The notes: a model not told the origin generated them from the sequence alone. A stretch of DNA of 64,000 bases from Parus major (GCF_001522545.3 NC_031771.1:26855277-26919276), one strand, 5' to 3'; shown: positions 37,001 through 51,600, numbered from the stretch's first letter. Numbers and translations are program-made.

Positions 37001-37090
37001 TTTTAAGGAAAGATAGCAGACTGAATTAAAGACTAAGTTTCAAATGTTTCCAAGCCTCTGTCACTAGCATCAGTGCACTTAATAGAAATC

Positions 37091-37106
37091 ATGCTAATAT
37101 GCAAAT
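37091..37106 (+). promoter_or_regulatory. two abutting POU-type octamer motifs
   Basis: ATGCTAAT (37091-37098) is followed without a gap by the canonical octamer ATGCAAAT (37099-37106). POU-domain factors such as OCT1 and BRN bind ATGCAAAT (established). Adjacent sequence is AT-rich with a TCAATTAAG homeodomain-type word. Binding here is inference. Confidence 0.3.
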
Positions 37107-38361
37107 GTTTTCAATTAAGTTATTATCTTTTCATATTTTATTTGTTTATTTAGTCATGGTGCTAACAGTAAAAATATCTTTTCAGCACAGGGCCTTCGGG
37201 GATATTGAAGAAAGTTCCTTTATTGTTTCAGGCGGATCCTGAGAATAGCATATATGTTTTATGTAGATGTGGCAGATCAGCGAAAGCATTTCCTCACAAG
37301 ACGCACAAATCCAACATTTTGTATTTCGTTCTCATGCAAAGGCATAACGGGATAAAAAAGTTATAAAAGACACAGAGCAGCAAGTTAGGAAAAATCCTAT
37401 GGTCAAGCACCACAAAGAGCCAGATAAGCCTCTTTAAATCAAGTCTTCCTAACTTGCCTTCTAGATCCCAGTATGTAACTGACACCATCTCACACTCTCA
37501 CCTGTTTGGGTATAGGACTGGAAGAAAAACGCATACTTCATCTTTGGATTTCCCCCTGCCTGCAGAACCACATGTGTGCCTCAAATGTGTCCCTGGTTGA
37601 GGATTAAATTTTAATCTGCATTTTAAAGCACATGTGGTGGTGATTGAAAAAAATTGGGGAAGAAACATTGCTGTAACCACAAGCTATTTAAAATGTTGAC
37701 TCTTTGAAACTGTCCTGAATGCTGTAGAGCTGGATTAACCCAGCTGGTGAGGTAGATTAATATGCTGCACATGGCTGATGTGCTCATACACCTGGTAAAT
37801 TATGTACATATATACACAGTACACAATGCTAATGACATATTTAAGAAAAAGAAAAGATAGGAATTTTATCCAAAGCACAGAAGCTTCTCCAGATTTCTTT
37901 CTTATGTGCAGATCTATACAAGCAAAATGTGTTTGAACTTTTGATTGTCAAGATGGCAGCATGAGAAAGCTTCATTGTGGTGATGCACAACTCAGTTTTT
38001 TCTGAATAAGAAAAGTCTCTGGTGATTAATAATTTATTGAAAGCATAGCAGGCTGCTAGCTACACATTTCAATACTGTGAAAGAAGAACTTGTGTAAAAT
38101 GATCACCCTGTATCATCTGTATCCTGCCAATATGTTGGCTACACAGCTGACCCCTGAGTATGAAAAAGCAAAGAATGTAAAATTTGTTACATAAGCCTAT
38201 GCCTTGAGATAGTGCTGGTTTTTTATTTCTCTGGACTGCATCAACACTGTAATGAAAACAAACCAAAGTCTAAGGAGGCCACAAATGCCACATTCTGTCT
38301 GCTGTGCTGATGAAACTTTTAATTACAAAATGAGTGAAGCTAGTTAAACTCCATAAAACCG

Positions 38362-38388
38362 GTGATTGTGTTGGCCTAACACAATTAC
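38362..38388. repeat. 11-bp hairpin with one G-T wobble
   Basis: Arms at 38362-38372 and 38378-38388 pair over eleven positions, ten Watson-Crick and one G-T, around the loop GGCCT. The core ATTGTGTT/AACACAAT is exact. It lies in unique sequence. Confidence 0.75.
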
Positions 38389-38450
38389 AGTTCTTGCAGA
38401 AACATACCTTTCTGCTAGCTCTTTCTCCTTTCTCTTCGGCATATTGCTCA

Positions 38451-38485
38451 AGAATCACAGAACCATAGAATTTTTAAACTCCACA
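38451..38485 (-). mobile_element. possible minimal CR1 3' terminus
   Basis: AGAATCACAGAACCATAGAA matches the inverted octamer end of CR1, but the following bases do not continue convincingly into CR1. It may be a very short or strongly decayed copy, or coincidence. Confidence 0.35.
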
Positions 38486-41400
38486 AAATATAATTTGCAT
38501 CACTGGATTTGTGATGCTGTTGTTAATGGCCAAGATCAATAAACTATTTAAGTGTGTCAGTATGCTTTGCTGGCTGCCCGTAGGTATGAAATAAACCCAG
38601 TTTCTGCTGTAGCCTTGTGAACTGGAGAAACTGAGTGTATTGGAATAAATCCATATGCACTCACTGGAAAAGTGTGGAGTTTATCTCTGAAAGCACACTT
38701 TCAAAATTGCTAGCTATTGAATGGGATCAGTACATAAAATGGATCACATTCATTTTCGGTGATACTATGTCATCCTCAGAAATGGGTTGAGCTCTATGTG
38801 TCTCAAGTTCCAAATAATATCTTTGGTCCTGTAAATTTTCTGTATGATTTTGTAATAACAGTGTCCATCAGTGAACTCAGATTCAAGTGTGCTAAAGTTG
38901 TGAGTCTTAAATTCATAATTCATGAAAACTGCAGAACACTGCAGGACCTTGAAATAAATGTGTGAATAAAAATATCCCCTAACAGGAGCTGCATGGATTT
39001 TAAAGTTACAAAATGAGCACAGCTCTGGACAATTCTTTTGTACTAAGCTATTAGATGCTAAGGAGAGGAACTAGTTTAAAACTTCTTCATGAATGATGAA
39101 CTTCTCATATGAACGTGTGTTATATTGTATTTCTATGCTGCACAGTTGCATAAAGAGGGAAATCACGTAGTGTACTGGAACACATGTTAACAAAGCAAGG
39201 TATTGGCTGTACAAGGCATGAGGAAAGCAAAGCCACTATCAATTTTGAGTCAGCTAAATACCTTTTGAAGTTTTTCAAACCAGATAGCAGAACAGATCCT
39301 GAGAAAGCCAGGCACCTGATAAGAAACGATGACTAGAATATCATCCAACAACAATGGCCAAATTTCTGCAGGGATAACAGACCAGGCTCCCACCCAGAAG
39401 TAAATCAAGCAGTGTCAGGGAACATACTGTTGTAACAGTCCCTGCTTGTTGTCTCAAACAGCTCCTAGGCATGAGGGAGAGAGATTTCTGTCTCTACATT
39501 GTCTTGGTGCACCCACGTTTACCAGTGTACATCTTCCAAAAGCACGCCTCTTGCTCTATCTGCTCCTATAAGGACTCTCTCTGCCACTGCAGCAAACATG
39601 TTGATGAAAAAACAATGAAAAAGAGCCTGAGATCAGAAGAAGAGGATCTTTTTAGGAGCTCCTCACATATTTGCTGCAGTTTCATGTCACAGATGTTTCT
39701 GGAGAAGTGAAATTCTCTGAAACAGAGGGCAGAGAGCTAGCTTTTGTCAACGCACCCAACACTCCAACCCTCTGGCCCCACTGTGCTTGTCAGCTTCCTT
39801 CAACAGCTTTTGCAGGTGCTGAGGAGGGACACTGCATGTTTCACTGTGAAAGGAGCATTATGCACTGGGGCTGTGTCCACTTCCCCCAAAGCACCTGGTG
39901 GCCCTGCAGAGGTGCTGAGAGTAGGCAGACATGCTGCAGTGACGAGTGGATGGTGCCTATTGCCATTGCCTGTGTTTCTGGGATGAGCTGACAAGCTGTA
40001 GGACACCCCAGGACTGCACACCCCCAGAGCTCCCAGGCAGGGGTAGTGCTGGTGTTACCCTCTCCAGGGGGTTGGAGGAAACCAAAGGGAGGCACAGCTG
40101 CTGTCATCAGTGCAGAGCCAAGGACTGCAGGAACCACCTCTGACTGCAGCACCTGATTCCCCACTTGATCACACACACACTGAACCACAAGTGACTCCAA
40201 GACAGCACCATAAACAATCAAAAATCAGAACAAATAGGACTGAAATCTCTACAGGCTTTAGTATTTTGAGTAGCTCACAAAAGAGTTTCTTTCCACTCCA
40301 GCCTGGTACCATCAGAGCTTGCCTCTCAAAATCAGAATCTTGTTTTGCTCCACCATATATGTAGGCTTTGAGTGGATTTTTTTTTCCCCTTGAAAACAAT
40401 CAGCACAAATTGAAGGCATCTCAGGCACTTGCTGAAGTACAAACAACTTTAAAGTTACATATGGAGGGCCTGGCTACCTCCTCACCCTAGCTATTCAGTT
40501 CGGACACATTTCCAAGTGCAGAAACACCAGGCAGAGCTGAAATGCTGAAAACCAGCTAAACCCACTTTGTCTTGGGAACATGGATAATTGTTTTCAAGGT
40601 CTTTTTGTGTCATCTGAAATTCATAACTGTCTTCATATCCAATATACCATTTGAATGTGCAGTTTATTTCTACTAAATGTCAGTTTGCCACAGCTGAAGG
40701 CCCTTGAAAAAAAAACCCTGTTAAATCATGGCTTACCTGAATTCTGTTTTCCCAATGGTACTACACAGAAAAGAAATATGTATGGCAAAGTACACACTGC
40801 AGCTGGCAGATAAATGAGGTTTGCTGTAGTATTTTAGTGGTGAATCTTGGGGCCAGCCCATCATCATGTAAATCCACACTCCTTTGTTGGTGTGGTTTTG
40901 TAGGAACCTGGTACCATTAATGTCTCCCCAAGTCCAACAAAACAGTTCATCAGTGGGGAACCCACCAGTCCTGCTTTGCAAGTGAAAGACTCATCATGAA
41001 GTCTTTCAATATCAGCAGGCTATTTAAAAATGGAATTTGTGGCAGTCTGCAAGAGACTTCTGTAATTTCAATTAGGCTTTCTTTGGAATGGGCTATCTGA
41101 GAAAAGTATGGCTTTGGAAAATAAAGGCTTTATCTACTTATTAGCAAGTCAATAAAAGCCATGAAGACTCCAAACTTCTGCTTTGGCTTTGTGTGCCTTA
41201 ACAGACCAAACAACCTAGCTTCATTTGAAACTGGTTTCAAATTACTTGCAGATGGCTGGATGCAGATGAAAGACTGCATAAAGGTGTTCCTTATTCTATT
41301 CTCTACTCCCTAGACTATTGGGCTATGTGCTGACACTTGGATGCTTGTTTTACAATATCATTTGACATGTGGGATTTATGTGTCAAAATTTCATTTAAAG

Positions 41401-44400
41401 CCAAGAAAATGTCAACTAGCAACTACAGAGAAGCAGCAAAAGACTGTGCTTTTCAAGACAGAAGTCAGTGAGTTGGACACTGCCAAGTCTTAGCCCTGTA
41501 CCAAGCACACACAGACAAAAATTTGACCCAACTGCCAGCAAACTAAGATTCCTTTGGTGTGTTCTGCTGAGATTCCATTACTGCCTTTATCATTAAGAAA
41601 ATAATGTAATAAAATAAGACCTTTTCCCTGAATGCATTAATAAAGATAACTTGTTGGTCAAGCTCCAAAACCACTGGAGCCACATTTAATTTACTGCCTT
41701 TATGGATTTAGGATTTGGTTTGCTGCTATGTTCAGTCCACTGCAACAACATAATGGGAAACTGTAATGGCATGTTTAAAAGAGAGGGTTTATAATTTATC
41801 ACTGAAGCTTTAAAATGTCTTGTGCAGACATCCACAATTAAATGCTACCAAAAATGGGCTTTTCACATGGTTTCACCACAGCTCACCAAAGAGGAAAGTG
41901 TGGAAGAGCCAAATAATCATCAATATAACTCTTTATGCCAGTCACCTTATACCAGTTTGGTGCAAAGAACAACTAAAATAGCTTCTGAGGGCTTTTCAAC
42001 CCCATTTTGCTAATTCTTATGTCGAGTGACTGTGACTTCATAAAATATCAGACACCATACTGCTTTATTCCTAATCAATAAAAATAATGAGTTATGTAAA
42101 GGTCCTTCTGATATCTTAAGAGTAGCTGCTCAGAAAGGCACTGGTATTTTGTCCATGCCTATTTTGGACAGTGGAGGCTTTTCCATCACCAACAGATGAA
42201 GCACTGAGAAAACCAGAGTACCTGTGAGGTGGAGTACCATGCATGCAAGAGATAAAGGTGGCATACCACAAGAAGAGCAATGCTTATTAAGGGCCTGATT
42301 CTGCAGCCTCCCACACTGAGCAGAAACTGCTCCAACAGCTGCATTCTCTTGGGTTTGCTGCTGCCTTGTGATACAGGAAAAACGGGAAATTAAGCAACGG
42401 CTATTTTGAAATGTCCCTTACTCTAAAGGACAACATTCTTCAGAGTGAGGTTTTAAAGTGAAGCCTGAATGGTTAGACATAAACTGGCATGGCTTTGGCT
42501 CACAGGCAAAAGATGGGCTTGAGGTCCTCTCCAAAAGCCTTGTGCTTTCCTCTCTTCCTGCTGGGACAGCAGGACCCTCCTCTTTCTCCTGCTCAGGCTT
42601 TAGGAGATGACAGCAGGAGCTCAGCCTTTCCATGGCTGAGCAGCCTCTCATGACACCATGACATGGCCCAACCCCTGGCTGAGAACACATAAAAGCCCCA
42701 ACAGAGGGTTATCACCAATGCCACATGGCTCATTTGGATTAATTTTAAGTTTGCAGAATATGGTAAAGAATATCTGAAAAATTATTTCAAGTTCTCCTAG
42801 GAAATGCACCCAGCTCTATACTTTGAGGCAAGGTAGAAAGGAATTTGCCACTTTAAATTTACCATCAGGACTGATTAAATGTTTTGCAGGTTGTGTTGAA
42901 TAAGGCATTCTTCCACTCAGGTGACAAAAAAAGCCCTATTCAGAAAATGCAGCTTGTCCAGAGACTAGCTCTTACTGCAGAATTAAACAAACACATTTTT
43001 TATTTGTGTTTAAGAGTTTCCATTTCTGTAGCATTTGCCAAAAGACTGAAGAGGTCTGTGATGTGTAATTTACTACTCAGTGATTTTAAAGATGAATATT
43101 TGGATTCTCATTGATATTTGGTTTTTATTAGCTCATTTTGTTACCAGGGAGGTTTCCACAAGCAGCTTTATATAAACTCAATCTATTTTCTTGTTCTGTC
43201 CTCGGGATACAGTAGGTCTTGCTTCAGGAAGAATTTGGAAACAAATGCTCTGGGGTTTTTTGGTTTCCTTTACTTTTCTTCCTCTCCACAGTTCATGCTT
43301 ATACTTTCTATTAATTCCTTGCTGAAGGTAAATTCTTTATTGTTGAGATTTCTGACAGTAGTTTGGGGATTCCTGTTCCTCCTCCTCCTTGCAGGCCTGG
43401 AGAGCCAGGCTCCCCAGAGCAATGGGGGGCACTGCCTGCACCCTCACTTTTCACATCCCAAAACCTACCTGAAGCCTATGGGTTTGTGTCTCTCATAGGG
43501 GCCCACCATGGCCAGTGAGAGAAGCTGAGACCCTGAACAGCCAGATCACATCAGGGCCCTTTGGACCACATCAGCTTTATCACCACATGGGTGCTGTAAA
43601 ATCCACCATGGCCAAAGCAGTGTTTAGGAACCTCTAAGAAGTGAAAGTCCACAAAAAGTCCTGAGAGCCATAAAATCATGCTCAGATCAAGTTTAGAAGT
43701 TGAAATCCAAAAAATGAATCCTGCCAGCCCATGCTCAGCAGGCAGCTGACCCTTCTGGGAGCACCAGGACCTGGATGACCCCTTGATAAGGGCTGAGCAT
43801 GGTCCTCCTGCACACACGGGGTGCTGCCCAAGCCTTGGCAGCTTGTCAAGCTTAAGCCAAGTGAAAGCCCACAGACAAGACCCCAGTATGATGGTCACCC
43901 CACTGGACACCCAAGGACACACCCCATAGGAGATTTCAGAACAGGACTTTTCACAAAACACAGCAGCAATGTTATTGAGAGGTGGGCAGGGGGAGGCGAC
44001 ACACCTTTACACAACAGCCGAACAGCTGGAACGCTCTGCCAAGGAGCAAGCAAATCCACTTCATTTCCTCCTCCCTGTGGAAGGCTTACAGCTCACCAGG
44101 TCCCCCGATTGTGTTTCACCTGGGCACCTAATCAAACAAAGCGTTCATGAAGTAAGAGCTGACTGAGCAATATTTCAAACCCTGCAGCTCTATGTACAAT
44201 AGAAGTTGTTTTAAAATTACTTGCCAAATTAGCTCAAGCGAGCCAGAAGCACGAAGTCCTAGCCAAAGCCCTCAGTGCAAGTCTGCAAGTTGAAATAAAA
44301 CTTTTAGGGCTCTTGAAAGAACAGGAGATGAGGGAAATGGCATTCACATTTATTACAGAAATGTAATTCATAATCCCAGTGGTGGGAATGTTAATGCCTT

Positions 44401-45640
44401 ATGATTAATGACAGCGATTTCTTTGTGAAAGCAAAAAGATCTCTGGAACTGAGGACACTACAAAGAGCAAATGAAACGCCCTGTAATCATGGCAATGATT
44501 CAGAAAAGCGGATAGATATGTGCCCTACCTTAAGTACCTGCTTAAGTGCTTCACTGCCTAGGGCTGTGCTTGAGTCAATGTGGTTTTTTTTCCTGTACTA
44601 ACATTTGTCTTGCTCTTTTTCTTAGTGGATGCATTCTGTTTCATTTAATTTTCAATAAAAATAGCTTTCAAATATGGCTAAAAAAAATTTCAAATATTTA
44701 TTCACTAATATTTCTTATCTGCCATCAATAATCCATACAAGAACTGCTTCTACAAATTAGCACTGACTTAAGTATGTCTACCATTCCAAACAAAAAGCAT
44801 GTGTATTCCAACAAAATACATCTGAACTCCTCTCTTGACATCAGATATTTTCACCCCAAAATTGGTTCACCTCTAATTAATTTATCCTCCCCTTTTTCTT
44901 CACATTTACCTGTAGTATAGAAAGACTGTGACAGGCAGAACAAGACAGTACCTATCCTATTCCGTGGGTATTCCATCACGGCATGGGAACCACTACCTGT
45001 CACTCTGTTCACAGAAAGTGAGGTTAATTAACTGTCACAGACACACACAAAAATAACACTGTAGGATGAAAAGACATCCAGAAAAGTCTGAATTACAAAC
45101 TTAGTCCACAGGCTGTGCAGCTTCCTATTAGTGATAAATCCTTGAATTTTTATAAACAGGTAACTTGGCACAGAGCATACCCCTGTCTGAGAACCAGATG
45201 CTCTCTAGGCCTGAGGTTCTAAACTCACACCATCTTTCAGTCAGTCTTGTACAAGAACTACAGTGATTTTTAATTGAATGGGAAAATGGATTTTTCCACA
45301 AAGTTTCAAATGTGAGAAGTATGTGTCATTGCTCATTTGCAGAGAAGGACTTCTAAACACCTGCAACTAAAGTCTTCAAGAGAAAGTGCCCAGAAATCTA
45401 AGCAGAGTGATTTCAGTGTCATCTCTGGGACATCAGCAGTAAAGCCAACTGTGACAATTCAGGTAACTAAAAAATTTGCATTAATGTGCCATGATTCCTG
45501 TAAATTTCTCCTATGAATAAGAATGCTTTCAGATTAAGAAGTGGTAATTTATCTCTTCTTGCTGCTCCACTGTGGTTACTTCAGCTACACTCCCACCCTC
45601 AGAATCACAACAGGGGGTGACTGCTGGCAACTAACAGTCT
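38486..45640. other. unique sequence, no recognisable gene
   Basis: Nothing here is recognised as a gene, RNA or transposon. GC-richer patches at about 39720-40150, 42440-42680 and 43380-44100 carry overlapping open frames on both strands (up to 136 codons, minus 43551-43961) without identifiable domains. A short CA run lies near 40170. Confidence 0.5.
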
Positions 45641-45666
45641 CCCCCCACACCCCACCCCCCCCCCCA
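45640..45666. repeat. C-rich simple repeat
   Basis: A C-rich run interrupted by A (CCCCCCACACCCCACC and then more C) is followed by AAAAATAAAATT. It is low-complexity sequence without other context. Confidence 0.9.
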
Positions 45667-48600
45667 AAAATAAAATTATTTATAGCAGGGAGTGGGCAGG
45701 GAAGAGAGGAAGGAATACAATTGTTAAAACATAGGCTCTACTCAGAAATTGTTTTGGTTTTTTTTTTTTTTCCCAAGTAATATACATTGGAATCTCAAGT
45801 AAATGGAGTGTGTAATTCCTTGTGAAATGGACAGAGTTGACACAGAAACAAGTACTCTGAAACACAAACCAGCACATGCACAGAAACACATATATGTCTG
45901 TTTTGTACTCGGACACACCCAGAAACTACGATTCTTTTTATCCAGTTAACTATATATTTTCCCCCAACATCTTTCTAAACTTTCAAACCCTTAATTTTTA
46001 ATTAAGAACATTTTTAATTTTTTAATTCTTTTTAATTACTTTTTTTTAAGGAAAAAGCCACAGCAGACTTGTGGTAGGCTTCTGGAGTGCAATTACCCAA
46101 TTCCACAGCACCAGTCAATTTCTTTTTGGATGGCAGTCACAGCCTCCAGATGCCAATGTACTGAGGCTAATTTTTTCCATCAGCAACATCTAGCTATTTG
46201 GCAGGCAGATCTAGAATTTTTTCTGGCTGCCTCAGAGCAGTTAAATGGCAGCACTTCCATATATTGCCTGGGAAACTGATTTACCTGGGTGGTATTTTAA
46301 CCAATGTTTTACCTTGCCCATACATTTTGTGCAATGGTTTCCTACCAATAAACATGCCTGTGAATTATCTTCACATTAAACTTCCACAAAGATGTATTTC
46401 TATTTGTAGTCAGAATCCTGTGCTTAAATGTTCTTTCATGATTCACAGGCTCCTGTGGTCAGAAATTCAGGGTACCAGGATTCCTGAACTCCTGTGTTGA
46501 GGGACAGTGGAAGCCATGCAATTAATCTCCTCAATTCACCAGTCAACCTGAGAGACAAAAGCGAAATGGTTTCAGCCTCTGATCCCAATTTCAAATTGCA
46601 TTTGTTTGCAGAATATTTCCCTTCTCTCTACCATTCCAAGTGAAAAGCTATTATTTTTTTTTTTTTTTTAAATTTGCTTAATAAATGTTGAGAAAAGGTG
46701 CGGTTTTTTGTTTCCTTTTTTGTTTCTTTTCCTGATCAGAAGCATTTATGGAGTTTTATATGAATTCAGAAGAATAATTATCCTGTTATCTTAATTTCTT
46801 TTCCATAACATGTCATGAACTTCATATTTTACCATACAGCTCATCCACAAATGAATATTTGTGTTAAGTTCACATATATTACTAAAACCACAAATACATA
46901 AACATAATGCATGCTATCAGGTACCCAGCTTAAAAAATACAGCTCACTTGAAAATATATAATGCCTAAGCTGAATGAGACAAAACTGGACCTCAGTAAAA
47001 GGGAGTAGAGGACACAGTTCCAGCTGGGAGAAGGGTAAGACTGAAAGGAGAATTGAGGCTCTTGGTGCCCATGTGGGACTGGATCAATGGCACAGAACTG
47101 GGGATGCTCAGGCTAAGGACCAAGATAAAGGTTTTTATGACGTACCTAAATGTCATCCAACTTGTCTGTGGAGGAGGGAGATACTCAAGATCAGACCAGG
47201 AAGTGCCTCCTGGAAAAGTTTTGGGTTTAGCTGATGTTGAAGTATGAAGGGGAAGAGCATCTGGGTGGTGCATGAGCCCACACCTCCACCACAGCTCTGT
47301 GAGCCTGTGACTCCAGGCTTGCTCTCCTCACTGTCCTCACCTCTTTCTTTCACCAGTATTTGACTCCCTTACAAATGCGAGATGACAGGCCATTGCTAAC
47401 ATCCCCTGCAATCAAAGCATCCAGCACTTTCCAGGGAATGATGAACGGTAGTCTCTCCTCAAAGTAAGCCAACAATCTGCTGCTGTTCAGCTGAACGCTG
47501 GATGTCTTTCCCTGAGCTGAGTCACAGTGATTAAGCCTTCTGCCGGCTTGTCTATTAAACCTTTGCATTTTAATTAGGGGTCTGGGAGGAGGGCTGTTTT
47601 CTTTGGAAGTGGAAGGATATCATTTTCATTTTTTCCCTCTGGTGTTCCTTCCTCTTGGGAAAGTTCCCCCGTGGAGCTTAAGTGTGGATAATTTGCTGTC
47701 TGCGTCAGGAAAAGCCTCATGTGTGGAGCGCATATTCCAGAGGGCAAAGTGTCCCTTGGCTGCAGGACACGTGCCCCAGAGCAGGCAGGTATCTCTGGAG
47801 CAGGGGCAGCTCTCCCCAGTGCCCATGATGGAAGTGCTTGACCTTTTCAGAGCCTGTGCACTGCTCCAAGCAAAAACAATTCTCCTACCTGTCCCTATAG
47901 AAACGGGTACGTCTGTGCATCTGTGCTGTGTGGTTGCAGAAAATGTCACGTTAAAGCACCAGTGACTTGATGCTCATGTGCACTCAGAACCCTCCAGAGC
48001 CTTCCATCACTGCAGGGTTGGCTTTACAGTTTGTGATGGGCTCTCTCCACATGAGAAACAGGTTCTTCATCACAGCACTGTTCCTTCTGTGCATCTTCTG
48101 CAATCCCAGCTGGTGGCAGTCCTGTCAGAGCCTTCACAAGAGCTGTGCCTGCCTCCCCTGGAGGTGATGACAAGCCACATGAATGACCACAAGAACATTT
48201 TGTCTCATTCCTCTGCCTGAAGCCTTTCTCCTCTTCACCCAAAACCACAGACTTACCCAGAGCTGGGGAATGGAGATGAAGAACTAAACCACATTTGGCT
48301 CTGTGTCTGAAAAAAACATAGCAAGCAGACACATTTTGTAAAAAGTAGTAAACAATCAATTTTTTTAGGACTGAGCGCATCAGAAGGACAAGAAATACCT
48401 CTTGAACTTTCTCTGAAGTTACATTTCATATCCATTACTGACATGGTAATGCACAATGTCCGTCTTTTCACCAACATACCACACTAGGAAATAAGATAAT
48501 GACTGGAACTAACTGCAATTTCTATTTTAAATTTATGGAGGTCAGGTCCTCTTTAGGATGAATTGAAACACCTTCCTCTTGCCTTCACCAGTGATTCAGT

Positions 48601-51600
48601 TTTAGAGTGCTGGACTGTGCTCAAGTGCTGGAAAACCACCTGCAGGCTGATGTGTCTTTGCTGCTGTTGGAGCCCCTGGGAAAACCTGGCAGTGCCAGGG
48701 CTCTCAGTGGAAATCCAGGACAACTGCTCCATCCATTTATCAGTTTCACAAGGAACCCACCACTAGCTTTAGGCACCTACATGCTTCTGCAAAGCTGACT
48801 CCACTGTCAAATATGACTTCTCCTTATGGTGTGAAAATGTATCATTTTTTTCCTTAACAACAGAGTTCAAGAAGCCTCAAACCCATGCTGAATGTGATAT
48901 TGCAAAATTCTGAAGAACTATATATAACTTGAAGCCTGACCTCCAGAGCTACTTAGCAACCTCAATTTCCATGTAACTCTGCTGGGTCTCCTCATTCTCC
49001 AGTGTCTGTGGCTAGGTTATATTGTCTTACCAAAGATAAATTTACAGATGGAGGCCCAAGTGTTAAATTGCATAGGGCATAAGATCAAGATAAACCTATG
49101 AAGCCTAAAGAAGTTGTGATTAGATGTCAGCTGTTACCTTGTGCTGGCATTCTTGGGTTATGCAGAAATGTAAGCCCCACACAGGTGCTCTGTTGACACT
49201 GCTGTTTGTCCCATGAAGCATTTCTTCTTGGACAGTGACAAGTCACATCCTGGGACATAAATCCCACTGCTATTTTATCACTGAGTGATGCCAGTGATAC
49301 AATAAGAAGATAAAACTTGCTACTCCCCCAGCAGCTTGTCAAATTCTGTTTGCAGGTTACACAGCTTTCATCTGCCCAGCGGTGGACGCCTGCCTGCCGT
49401 GATTCCACATGCTCACAGCTGCAGGGCATAGGGAAGGCTGAGCACCATACACCCCCTGATGCAGTTGAAGACTGCCCCATCCTGAAGCCCATTCATGGGC
49501 CACTGGGAATAGGAATATCCAGTGTTTATGGTGAGCAGCAACGCTGACACTGCAATGGTGCTGCGTAATTTTCACGCTTGAGGCTGCAGCTTCTCGTGTC
49601 CTTAGCCAGGAACAATTTGACAGCTGCCCTCGTACCAGCTGGGCTCCAACTCTGCAAGGCTTCATGCTTCCAAGAGCAGCAGCAGTGAACAATCAGTACA
49701 AAGAAATCTGAGAGAATGGTGTGACAGGTGGAGGGCTGTGTTCAACTGTGGCAGTGCCTCATCCCTCATTTTTACTGCATTATCTGTTACAGATGTCTGT
49801 AGGCTGTGGCTTCCCAGTCTCCTGTAAGATCAGGCTCTGAACAGGAGAGACCAGGTGAAGGTCTTCAGCTGAAGAAGAGAAATCAATTACCATGATAGAT
49901 GGGTTGTAGCAATTGGTGGTGAGGAAAAGAGCCAATGAGCTCTCCTACAGCACACAGCAACAGCCCATGTAAAGCAGCTATAGTTCCCCTTCAGGAAGTG
50001 TTTCCAGCCACATGAAATAGCCATGGCTAGCAGAGTAAATGCCCACCAAGTGTGGGAAAGGGTGCTACCACGAGCAGCTCCTGTCTGACTCAGAAGCTTC
50101 TGAAAAATCCAGCCTTGAAGAGACCCTACTGGTATTTGTGTATTTTCATGGCTTGGTGCTTATAAAGCATCTTCCTTCAGCAAGGAAAAGTGATAGTGAG
50201 CAAAATACTTTTTCCCTTTGATAAATCTATTGACTTACAAAATATTTTTTTCATTATTTTTTGAATTGAAGTGGGTAAAATTTTAGAAATAATCACATCC
50301 AAGGTGTTCACATGAGAGGCTCCGACAATGTCAGGTCTTCAGAAAGCGTCACAAAGTAACCTTCTGAAAATGAATCCTTTCTAAAGTTGTTTTACATAGG
50401 TATCCAAGAAATATAACACCTAAAATAACAGTTGCCTTTAAAAACTCTTTCTATAAACTAGGAATCATTCCACTATAATTTTGATGTAGCAATAATTAAT
50501 CAATCAAATTCTGCTGGAATATTTGTACATATTATCATATATGAGATCATTATTTTCTTACCTCTTATTACATTAATAATCAATTGCTTGCATAGAAGAT
50601 TTGTTACTAGTTTAGGCATAGAATTGCTTGGTTTTATACTAAACCTTCTGCTTATTCCTGTTCTATCTGCCCAACAGCAGATAGTAACACAGCAGTGCTT
50701 TTAATATCACACAGCACTTTTTTCATATCAAGAAAAATATTATATCTGAGGTGCTTTTTCAGTGAGAAAAACAGGCCCTGCCAGATATGAGTAGTGGTCA
50801 TGTGTTAGACGATAGTGCTTGTTTAATTTGCAATCATACACAAACTTAGCAGTAAACAACCTCAGCAAATAATTAGCAATTGATGGAGAGCATTTTTTAC
50901 TAGGGACAACAAACATGGAAGTCAAGATGAATCCATTGCTTCAGTTTCACAGACAATGTGAATTAGAAACAGGCTGCATACATGCTGTTTTAACTTAGAG
51001 CATAAAAGGTTCTCATTGCCAAAAAAGCTAGATTAACTTTCAATAAAATTCAGAACTTATTTTACTTCCTCCCAGTGTCTTTTCCAAAAATTTCATTAGT
51101 AGGGATAGCTGTGGTAAATATGGGAAATTAATTTTATAACTTAGATGTGAGACAGCAAACAACTGCCTTGCTATTAATTGATAGCTACAGAAAAGATACA
51201 ATGAATCACCTCAGACAGCTCAGACAAATCTTTTTGTGTTTAACATTTGTTTTGAAAACACAATTTTGCAAGTGATTGATGTGAAGAAAATTGGCTACAG
51301 TCTCCTTCTGCCATATTAGCTAGAAATGTCTACATTAAAAACTCAACATACCCCCAATAGATATAAAAAGTGCATGGGAAAGAATTCCACCAGTGCCCAG
51401 CAAAGCATGGGCAGAGAAGCCCACTGGGAAGAGCACAGAAGCAGCAAGAAGGGGATGCCCCAAAACATAAACAAGCAGGGGGATGGTAAGCAAGCCCCAG
51501 AAAAAGTGAAAGGAGACAAAGAGCAGATGGCAGTGAATAAATAAAGCCAGAAACATAGCAAGGATTATAAAGAATTTTTATAGTAGAGGAAAAAGCCTAT

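Larger units (their letters stand above)
34081..38450. other. unique sequence, no recognisable gene
   Basis: The longest open frame of the window, 187 codons, is at 35745-36308 (plus). It starts in a G/T-rich low-complexity run, crosses a CA-rich run near 36070-36100 and shows no domain. The GC-richer patch at about 35240-35560 is open in overlapping frames on both strands (up to 174 codons). I regard all of these as chance. Paired octamer motifs lie at 37091-37106 and a hairpin at 38362-38388. Confidence 0.5.

Noticed and set aside
43551..43961. 136-codon minus-strand frame
   Set aside because: It is overlapped by a 109-codon plus-strand frame in a GC-richer patch and has no recognisable motif.
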